Assembly (NCBI GenBank): GCA_023818905.1
Contig: JAMWDE010000004.1
Span: forward strand, 1 to 5,547
Direction of reading: 5' to 3'
DNA: 5,547 nt
DNA from: Candidatus Omnitrophota bacterium
GTDB taxonomy: Bacteria; Omnitrophota; Gorgyraeia; Gygaellales; Profunditerraquicolaceae
How positions within the stretch are numbered: the first letter of the stretch is position 1; every line of letters starts with the position of its first letter. The position numbers and the translations under genes were made by a program. Shown here in pieces: positions 1 to 5,046 of the stretch. The notes beneath the pieces are model-generated. The model worked only from the letters and a program-made list of their open reading frames with translations, ran no database searches and was not told where the DNA came from.

Positions 1-111
1 AGTTATTCCTTAAAATAGGTGTCTCTACTCTTATAGCGTGAGATGACTACTAATCTGGCACAAGAGGTAGCCTGGTCTGGTTTGGAATAAAGTCATACAA
101 TATATTAAAAA
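1..111. other. Left-edge intergenic stretch, no gene recognised
   Basis: All three plus-strand frames hit a stop within the first 41 bases (TAA at 11-13, TAG at 16-18, TGA at 39-41), so the tail of an upstream gene could end here, but too few codons are visible to identify one. The rest, up to the ATG at 112, holds no tRNA-like or riboswitch-like fold that I can recognise. A TACAAT hexamer at 96-101 resembles a -10 box, but nothing near the expected distance upstream resembles a -35 box. There is no Shine-Dalgarno sequence before the ATG at 112. Confidence 0.4.
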
Positions 112-609
112 ATGAGCATTATATATGAAGCATTAAAAAAGGTTGAACCAAAAGTTCAAAATTCAAATAAGACAAATTCAAATTACAGAAAGGACAAACC
201 GTTTAGCTTAAGGTATACTGTGCTATATATACTTACACTCTGTCTGGGCATTTCTGTAGCGGCCACCTTGTCTTTTTTGTTTACCCATTCCTTGGAGAAG
301 ACAACTACAATAAAAAAATATAACCATATACATATAGATAGACCACCAGCAACATCCCCTATTATAACTACCAATGCACCTATTCTTTTGGAATCTCAAT
401 CGGAATCAAAACAGAAAATTATAAACACCATTAAACCATCATTAGTCTTGAATGGGATTTTCTTTTCTGAAAATGAAGGTTACGCGTTGATAAACAATAA
501 GATTTTAAAGGAAGGGGATAGCATCGAGCAGGCAAAAGTAAAAAGCATCACGCCTCAAAAAGTAGAACTAGAGTTTGAGGGAGAAACTATTATATTATAC
601 GTCAAGTAG
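112..609 (+). CDS. GspB/PulB-like type II secretion membrane protein
   Basis: This 165-residue protein has the layout of the GspB/PulB family, inner-membrane partners of the type II secretion ATPase/secretin assembly. The N-terminus MSIIYEALKKVE matches the short cytoplasmic 'ILxALKKAE' signature of that family. A single transmembrane helix follows at about residues 36-58. Residues 60-108 form a low-complexity, Thr/Pro/Ser-rich periplasmic linker. Residues 110-165 form a small beta-rich domain (LVLNGIFFSENEGYALINN..., ending in VELEFEGETIILYVK) like the C-terminal GspB domain, which in characterised systems lies in the periplasm. The start is ATG at 112, placed so that the signature begins at residue 1; no Shine-Dalgarno sequence precedes it. 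It is the only plus-strand gene here and ends in a TAG overlapping the aroB stop. No other secretion gene is visible, so a role in type II secretion or type IV pilus assembly is inferred from domain layout only. Confidence 0.7.
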   Translation: MSIIYEALKKVEPKVQNSNKTNSNYRKDKPFSLRYTVLYILTLCLGISVAATLSFLFTHSLEKTTTIKKYNHIHIDRPPATSPIITTNAPILLESQSESKQKIINTIKPSLVLNGIFFSENEGYALINNKILKEGDSIEQAKVKSITPQKVELEFEGETIILYVK

Positions 610-1696
610 CTACAATTCTCTTCTTTAGAACCTCTTTTATTATTCTAAGAGGGATGTTTTCTACAATCCGTGGTCTACCTATATCTTCAAGAAGCACAAA
701 TCTATTACGCCAACCAATAAATTTTTTATCCCTATAATAAGCTCCTATTATTTTATTTATACCTATACTTTCTATCCTAGTAGGTAATCCTACCTCTTTT
801 ATCAAATCCTCTATCTGTTGACTGGTGTTTACATCTAAAAGGTGCAATCTCTTGCTGATATCCAAAGATAGTAACATACCCAAAGCCACTGCTTCGCCAT
901 GTGTATATCTAGTGTAGCCTGCCGCGGCTTCTATAGCATGTCCAAGGGTATGTCCAAAATTCAGGATTGTCCTAATCTGCTTTTTCTCAGTTTCATCCTG
1001 TTCAACTATATCTGCCTTGACACGAATGCAACGTACTACCACAGATTCTAATACGTCTCGTTCTAAAGCAAGTAAATCCTTCCATCTCTTCTTAAGATAT
1101 AAAAATAAAGATGTATCTTTTATAACACCGTACTTTATAACCTCAGCAAGTCCACTACGTATCTGTCTTAAATCTAAAGTCCTCAGAAAAAAAATATCAC
1201 TTATTACTAGGCGTGGTTGATAAAATGTTCCTATGAGATTTTTTGCTTCTGGAAGGTCAACAGCAGTTTTCCCTCCAACACTAGAATCAACCTGAGCCAG
1301 AAAGGTTGTGGGAATCTGGATGTATGGCATACCACGTTTATATATAGAAGCAATAAAACCTGTTAAGTCTCCTATTACGCCACCTCCAAACGCAACAAAA
1401 AAGATTATTTTGTTTTTATCATAGCCTATAACATCCTTCAATATTGAAAAGACAACACTCAAAGATTTGCTCCTCTCTGTATCAGGAACAGGTTTAAATT
1501 TGACACGGATGTCTTTATCCTCCAAATTCCTTCTTAATATGTCTCCATATCTATTCTTTATATTAGTATTGGTGATGACGTAGGCGTCTTTACCTATATC
1601 TAAATTTAAAATATACTTTCCTGCAAGAGATAATACCTTATCGCCTGTGATTATATTATACGAACGTTCTCTGAGATTAACTTTTACTATCCTCAT
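602..1696 (-). CDS. aroB: 3-dehydroquinate synthase
   Basis: AroB converts 3-deoxy-D-arabino-heptulosonate 7-phosphate to 3-dehydroquinate, the second step of the shikimate pathway, in the cytoplasm, using NAD+ and a divalent metal. At 364 residues it has the usual family length. The NAD-binding glycine stretch is at residues 104-110 (GGGVIGD). The conserved block RGMPYIQIPTTFLAQVDSSV, followed by GGKTAV, spans about 121-146. The expected metal ligands are all visible: Glu185 in SGLAEVIKYG, His249 in NFGHTLGH and His266 in HGEAVALGM. The C-terminal DKK motif is at 323-325. The protein appears complete and catalytically intact. Start is ATG at 1696, giving the expected N-terminal beta strand; no clear Shine-Dalgarno precedes it. 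It lies 14 bases after the M50 protease gene and is the last gene of the minus-strand block, ending in an 8-base tail-to-tail overlap with the GspB-like gene. Confidence 0.97.
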   Translation of the reverse strand: MRIVKVNLRERSYNIITGDKVLSLAGKYILNLDIGKDAYVITNTNIKNRYGDILRRNLEDKDIRVKFKPVPDTERSKSLSVVFSILKDVIGYDKNKIIFFVAFGGGVIGDLTGFIASIYKRGMPYIQIPTTFLAQVDSSVGGKTAVDLPEAKNLIGTFYQPRLVISDIFFLRTLDLRQIRSGLAEVIKYGVIKDTSLFLYLKKRWKDLLALERDVLESVVVRCIRVKADIVEQDETEKKQIRTILNFGHTLGHAIEAAAGYTRYTHGEAVALGMLLSLDISKRLHLLDVNTSQQIEDLIKEVGLPTRIESIGINKIIGAYYRDKKFIGWRNRFVLLEDIGRPRIVENIPLRIIKEVLKKRIVAT

Positions 1697-1710
1697 TTAT
1701 TAAACAGTTA

Positions 1711-2328
1711 TCAAAAAGAAATATTGAGCCAACCCAATATGAGTTTAGTGACCGGCCAAATCAAAATGTCAAATACTCCCAGCATCATCAACAACATAAG
1801 GATAAAGAATCCGTAAGGTTCAACCTTTGCATACCTGTAGGCCAAATCTAAAGGTAAAATTCCCATTACGATGCGAGAGCCATCAAGAGGAGGTATAGGA
1901 ATAAGGTTTATAACCCCTAATATAACATTTATGGCAATCAAATTTTCAAAAACAAAACCTAAGATTGGTTGAGGATTTATAAAGTTATTAATGATACTCA
2001 ATATAAATGCAAATAAGAAATTTGATGCAGGTCCGCTTAAACCTATCCAGATAGTGTCTCTCTTGGGATTTCTGAGTAAATGATAATTTATAGGGACAGG
2101 TTTTGCTGCTCCAAAGACAAATCTTCCACCGGTAATAAGAAATATAAATATAGGCAATAAAACCGTTCCTAAAGGGTCTATATGCGCTAAGGGATTAAGG
2201 GTAAGCCTACCAGCGTACTTTGCGGTTGTGTCTCCTAACTTATAAGCTACCCAGCTGTGAGCGCACTCGTGCACGCTCATAGCAATCATCAGAAGACCAA
2301 AATATATGATAAGGTATGCCGGATTCAA
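1711..2328 (-). CDS. M50 family site-2 metalloprotease (short form)
   Basis: This is a polytopic intramembrane zinc protease of the site-2 protease family. Members cut substrates within or next to the membrane; the substrate here is unknown. The zinc motif HECAH is at residues 20-24 (ligands His20 and His24, catalytic Glu21) inside the first hydrophobic segment. The second conserved motif, NLIPIPPLDGSR (141-152), supplies the third ligand, Asp149. NPLAHIDPLG (45-54) and GLSGPASN (96-103) are also typical. About five or six hydrophobic segments are visible (roughly 4-18, 53-67, 95-115, 128-146, 172-196). At 205 residues it is the compact form without PDZ or CBS domains. The start is TTG at 2328, overlapping the TGA of the preceding SH3/OB frame as TTGA. 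An in-frame stop lies nine codons upstream and no ATG or GTG intervenes, so translational coupling is likely. All catalytic residues are present. Confidence 0.92.
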   Translation of the reverse strand: MNPAYLIIYFGLLMIAMSVHECAHSWVAYKLGDTTAKYAGRLTLNPLAHIDPLGTVLLPIFIFLITGGRFVFGAAKPVPINYHLLRNPKRDTIWIGLSGPASNFLFAFILSIINNFINPQPILGFVFENLIAINVILGVINLIPIPPLDGSRIVMGILPLDLAYRYAKVEPYGFFILMLLMMLGVFDILIWPVTKLILGWLNISF

Positions 2329-2756
2329 TCTAAAGACTCTATTTTTTGCACTTCAATGATAGTGTAGCTCTGATAGCTAGAAGTAATTATCTTACCTGTA
2401 ATACGTACCCTGCGTTTAATCAACGCGTCAAGACTTTCCTTATCACCGTTCAGTAGGAATACCTGACTATCAGGAGTAACAAGTTTATGAGTTGCTAGAC
2501 GTGTAAAAAACTTTGGCTTGATTACCCCTTCAACAGTAATCTCTCTTTTTTCTATAGGAAGCTCTTTCTGCTGTATCTGTTCTTTTTCTGTTTCTGTGGC
2601 TTGCTCTAAAAGTAAAGTATCATTTTGGTTCAATACAGCAACAAATTTCTTATTTACCCATCCATAACTGTTAATAGGCGGTTCTATCCTATACCACTCC
2701 CCTAAGTCTTCAAGGATATTAACTTGCCGAAGATTCGCTGGGATGAAGTCTGACAT
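2325..2756 (-). CDS. C-terminal part of split SH3/OB-like envelope protein
   Basis: This frame looks like the detached C-terminal half of the protein encoded just upstream. Residues 11-42 (QVNILEDLGEWYRIEPP... to GWVNKKFVAVL) are the second half of a bacterial SH3 domain whose first half ends the upstream frame. Then comes a charged Glu/Gln-rich linker (about 45-70). Residues 72-140 resemble an OB-fold domain: a TVEGVIKP strand, then THKLVTPDSQVFLLNGD, then RRVRITGKI, a pattern seen at the C-terminus of other SH3-repeat proteins. The ATG at 2756 opens the frame, and a GAAGG lies only 3 bases before it. The first ten residues (MSDFIPANLR) do not look like protein and overlap the upstream frame by 38 bases. 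No signal peptide is present, so on its own the product would stay in the cytoplasm. I read it as one half of a frameshifted gene; a separately reinitiated protein is the less likely alternative. Confidence 0.6.
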   Translation of the reverse strand: MSDFIPANLRQVNILEDLGEWYRIEPPINSYGWVNKKFVAVLNQNDTLLLEQATETEKEQIQQKELPIEKREITVEGVIKPKFFTRLATHKLVTPDSQVFLLNGDKESLDALIKRRVRITGKIITSSYQSYTIIEVQKIESLD

Positions 2757-3069
2757 TTACCTTCGTCTTTATTACCTTGGCTGTCTTATCATCAATGAGA
2801 CTAACCATATCTTTTCTTATAAAGGATGGCGCATTTTTAGGTAACTTTATTTTATACCAATCATACAATTCCATAATTACCTCTACAATCTCGCCTCTGT
2901 TAATCCTACAGATAGATTCAGCGTTTACAGTAGAGTCAGTACGCACATTGATATTGTCAGCACTGATTCTCCCTTTAAAGACACTGTCTTCTGTCGCGAA
3001 ACACAGATTAAAACTCAATATGTATACTACAAGCATAACAATGGAGAATAATTTATTTATGAGATACAT
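2719..3069 (-). CDS. Secreted SH3-domain protein, N-terminal part of split gene
   Basis: A signal peptide is clear: Lys6, a hydrophobic core at about 8-20, and a probable signal peptidase I site after CFA (residue 25, before TED). A complete bacterial SH3 domain follows (about 33-92), with the typical strands ADNINVR, GEIVEVIMELYDWYKI and SFIRKDMVSLI. Bacterial SH3 domains of this type usually bind peptidoglycan or act as adaptors in the periplasm. A second SH3 domain begins at KTKVNVRLHPSESS (about 101-114) but stops after residue 116; its remainder is in another frame downstream. The start is ATG at 3069, two bases after the small basic protein's stop, with AGGAG at 3081-3085, 11 bases upstream, inside the preceding gene. 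The role in envelope binding is family knowledge; the truncation is seen in the sequence. Confidence 0.75.
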   Translation of the reverse strand: MYLINKLFSIVMLVVYILSFNLCFATEDSVFKGRISADNINVRTDSTVNAESICRINRGEIVEVIMELYDWYKIKLPKNAPSFIRKDMVSLIDDKTAKVIKTKVNVRLHPSESSAS

Positions 3070-3071
3070 TT

Positions 3072-3365
3072 TTATTTTTTCTCCTGAACTTTAGAGGTGG
3101 GTTCTTTCGAAGAAGCCTGTGTCTTGGTTGTAGTACTGCTGGCAGGTACAGCTGCTGCCTCAGTTGCAGTAGCCTCTGGTTTCTCTGCTGCTTTTTCTTT
3201 CTTGATTTTGATTCTAACTGTTTTTATTTTAGGGAGACCAAAAACACTATCTCCCTCTTTCCATTGATTTTTCTCTATCATTATCTTTAATCGTTCAGAG
3301 CGTCTTAGTACGGACCTGGTCTTTTTATCTTTTTCAGAAAAACTCAGTGATGGATGTATAGACAT
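3072..3365 (-). CDS. PVC-type small basic protein with low-complexity tail
   Basis: A 97-residue basic protein. Residues 1-58 match, from memory, the 'small basic protein' family of Verrucomicrobia, Chlamydiae and Omnitrophota: MSIHPSL at the start, RSVLRRSERLKIM at 18-30, then QWKEGDSVFGLPKIK at 34-48 and a run of basic residues (RIKIKKEK). I know of no established molecular function for this family; its charge suggests nucleic acid or ribosome contact, which is inference. Residues 59-97 form an Ala/Thr/Ser/Lys/Glu-rich tail with no predicted structure. The start ATG at 3365 has an excellent Shine-Dalgarno, AAGGAG at 3374-3379, 8 bases upstream and inside the end of the SPOR gene. One base separates it from that gene's stop and two bases from the next start, so it is translated within the same operon. 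Membrane or export signals are absent. Confidence 0.8.
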   Translation of the reverse strand: MSIHPSLSFSEKDKKTRSVLRRSERLKIMIEKNQWKEGDSVFGLPKIKTVRIKIKKEKAAEKPEATATEAAAVPASSTTTKTQASSKEPTSKVQEKK

Positions 3366-3366
3366 T

Positions 3367-3921
3367 TTACATTCTCCTTACAAAGCAATCCCGATATCGC
3401 TTCTTAAGTTCAGAAAGAACCATCTGTGCTGTTTTGGGATTAGAAAAGTTACCCACACATAAAACATTATATCTACCCTTGGATAAGATTATAGGCGATA
3501 ACCCCTTTTTTCTTAAAGCCTCAGCTTCCTTCAGTGCACCTGCCTTGGATTGATAAGTAGCCACCTGAATAGTGTAACTCTGTTGTGTAGGTTGTTTATT
3601 CTCTGGCGGCTTGATGACAGTTTCTTTTTCTATTGTTTTCTGCTGAGGGGTCTGTGGGATTTTATGAGATGATGATTGAGTTGTATCTACAGTATCTACA
3701 GGGCTATTTTTAAAAGGGCTACTTTGAAATTGCATCAAAGACTTCCCCCTTTGAATCCCCAAAGAAAAGGAAATTATACCTGTAATTATAAATCCTATAA
3801 TAATCAATATTACCTTTTCATGACCAAAAAGGTAACCGAACATAAAAACCTTTCCTGTCGTCCTGCGTACTTTATCTTCCTGTCTTGAGGAAAACAGCTC
3901 TAACTGTGAAGCGCTTCTCAT
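3367..3921 (-). CDS. Single-pass SPOR-domain protein
   Basis: This 184-residue protein has a cytoplasmic N-terminal tail (1-35), one transmembrane helix (about 36-54, VILIIIGFIITGIISF), a Pro/Gln/Lys-rich periplasmic linker (about 60-113) and a SPOR domain (about 114-183). SPOR domains bind peptidoglycan stripped of stem peptides and so concentrate at the division septum; cell-division proteins such as FtsN and DedD share this layout. The domain shows the usual YTIQVATYQSKAGALKEAE start, RYNVLCVGNFSNPKTA in the middle and a final alpha/beta unit. The start is ATG at 3921, the first start after the in-frame region upstream; only a weak AAGG at long spacing precedes it. It follows the HD-GYP gene by 39 bases and ends one base before the small basic protein. 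The tail carries QLELF at residues 6-10. No specific FtsN orthology can be claimed. Confidence 0.88.
   Translation of the reverse strand: MRSASQLELFSSRQEDKVRRTTGKVFMFGYLFGHEKVILIIIGFIITGIISFSLGIQRGKSLMQFQSSPFKNSPVDTVDTTQSSSHKIPQTPQQKTIEKETVIKPPENKQPTQQSYTIQVATYQSKAGALKEAEALRKKGLSPIILSKGRYNVLCVGNFSNPKTAQMVLSELKKRYRDCFVRRM
3374..3379 (-). promoter_or_regulatory. Shine-Dalgarno site for the small basic protein
   Basis: AAGGAG on the minus strand, 8 bases before the ATG at 3365. It is the strongest ribosome binding site in the window and lies inside the last codons of the SPOR gene, which supports the chosen start and high, coupled translation of the small basic protein. Confidence 0.75.
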
Positions 3922-3960
3922 CTCTATAAAACCTTCTATCTATAAATCTTATGTATTATT

Positions 3961-5046
3961 TTATATTTTATTATATACCTTTGCCTTATTAAAATTCAAG
4001 TATTTTTTTAGATTTATATTCTTAACTATCTTCAAAAATGCCTCTACAACTTTGGGATCGAATTGAGTTCCGCTTTTTTTCTTGATTTCTTTTATAGCTT
4101 GGTTTATATCTATTCTCTCGCGATAAGGCCTTCCGTAAACCATGGCCTCAAATGCATCGGCTACTGCCATAATCCTAGCCCCTTGAGGTATCTGACCTTT
4201 TTTAAGCCTAGAAGGATAACCTGTCCCGTCATACTTTTCGTGGTGATACATAATGATAGGAATTACTGGCTTTAAGATTTGTAAGTGTCGTAATATCTGA
4301 GCACCACGTACCGGATGCTTCTTAATAATCCTGTATTCAGATGGGGTTAATTTTGTAGTCTTGGTGAGTATCTTCAATGGTATATCTATCTTGCCCGCAT
4401 CATGAAGCAGACTAGCATATTTTAAACTCTCTATCTGCTTTTCATCTAGATGCATCTGGTTTGCAATTGCCACTACTAGACGACTAAAGTATGGCGAGTG
4501 GGTATACTCCTGTGGTATGCGGGTATCTAAAAGAGTTACTAATGATTTTATGCTACCCAATACTATTTTTTGTTGTTCCTCGTAAAGTTGAAGATTTCTT
4601 ATGCCTATAATTGCCTGCTCTGTTATGGTCATAAGCATCTCTTGTTCGAATTTATCAAAAGCAGCCTCATCGCTACTTCGCTTTATAATAATAAAACCCA
4701 TAAGGTCTTCAGAGATTAAAGGAACTCCTAAGATATTATCTCTGGCAACAACCGAAAGGGTTTTAGAGATTCTTCTCTCTATGCCATTTTTAATTTTGGT
4801 TCTCTTGTCAACAATGTATCTATGCTTGCCACTCACCAGACATCTAAAAAGCGAGTAATTTTTGGTACTATCTAATAGCACGATTGAACAGTATCTAACA
4901 TTAAATATCTGACAGAGAAGTCTTGCTAAACGCACAATCAGATCTTTAGTCTCAAATGTAGAGCCTATTAAACGGTACACGCTATGTATAGCAGAGATTA
5001 GCGTTCTATACTTTTTCGTATGGGTCAAATAATTTTTTGTACTCAT
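3961..5046 (-). CDS. GAF and HD-GYP domain phosphodiesterase-like protein
   Basis: A 361-residue soluble protein with an N-terminal GAF sensor domain (about 20-155) and a C-terminal HD-GYP domain (about 160-340). HD-GYP enzymes hydrolyse cyclic di-GMP, sometimes cGAMP, using two or three metals. Visible catalytic features are LLHDAGKIDIP (His215, Asp216), HPVRGAQIL (His244), HHEKYDGTGYP (268-278, with DGTGYP as the GYP motif), VADAFEAM (Asp297) and RPYR (306-309). The first helix, normally YTxGHSxRV, reads YTHSPYFSRL (181-190), so the first His ligand is shifted or lost. The GAF ligand is unknown. The ATG at 5046 overlaps the dGTPase-like gene by 41 bases and has no good Shine-Dalgarno; TTG at codon 7 or GTG at codon 23 are alternative starts, although the GAF helix begins close after residue 14. 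Turnover of c-di-GMP is inferred from family; no transmembrane segment or response-regulator receiver domain is present. Confidence 0.88.
   Translation of the reverse strand: MSTKNYLTHTKKYRTLISAIHSVYRLIGSTFETKDLIVRLARLLCQIFNVRYCSIVLLDSTKNYSLFRCLVSGKHRYIVDKRTKIKNGIERRISKTLSVVARDNILGVPLISEDLMGFIIIKRSSDEAAFDKFEQEMLMTITEQAIIGIRNLQLYEEQQKIVLGSIKSLVTLLDTRIPQEYTHSPYFSRLVVAIANQMHLDEKQIESLKYASLLHDAGKIDIPLKILTKTTKLTPSEYRIIKKHPVRGAQILRHLQILKPVIPIIMYHHEKYDGTGYPSRLKKGQIPQGARIMAVADAFEAMVYGRPYRERIDINQAIKEIKKKSGTQFDPKVVEAFLKIVKNINLKKYLNFNKAKVYNKI
3970..3999 (-). promoter_or_regulatory. Candidate internal sigma-70-like promoter before the SPOR gene
   Basis: Minus strand: TTGAAT at 3994-3999, an 18-base spacer, then a perfect TATAAT at 3970-3975. 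It lies in the last codons of the HD-GYP gene and would start transcription near 3963, about 40 bases before the SPOR ATG at 3921. It would give the SPOR to aroB block its own promoter. The region is very AT-rich, so a chance match is quite possible. Confidence 0.3.

Noticed and set aside
41..95. Slightly GC-richer patch resembling part of a tRNA D-arm
   Set aside because: No acceptor stem, anticodon arm or TTC loop can be laid out around it, so it is not a tRNA.
572..588. AGTTT/AAACT hairpin with a T-run further along on the minus strand, as a terminator for aroB
   Set aside because: The stem is only 5 bp with mostly A-T pairs, and the TTTTT run is several bases away, so it is not better than chance in AT-rich DNA.
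1017..1220. Plus-strand open frame of 67 codons inside aroB
   Set aside because: It lies antisense to highly conserved aroB codons and its translation has no recognisable domain; the same applies to the antisense frames at 183-374, 2777-3094, 3676-3888, 4063-4275 and 4601-4858.
2719..2756. Programmed +1 frameshift as the reason for the split SH3 gene
   Set aside because: There is no recognisable slippery sequence or stimulatory structure, and joining the frames still leaves the SH3 domain about 10 residues short, which favours a deletion.
2719..3069. Lipoprotein signal at Cys23 of the SH3 protein
   Set aside because: The residues before the Cys (FNL) do not fit a lipobox; cleavage after CFA by signal peptidase I fits better.
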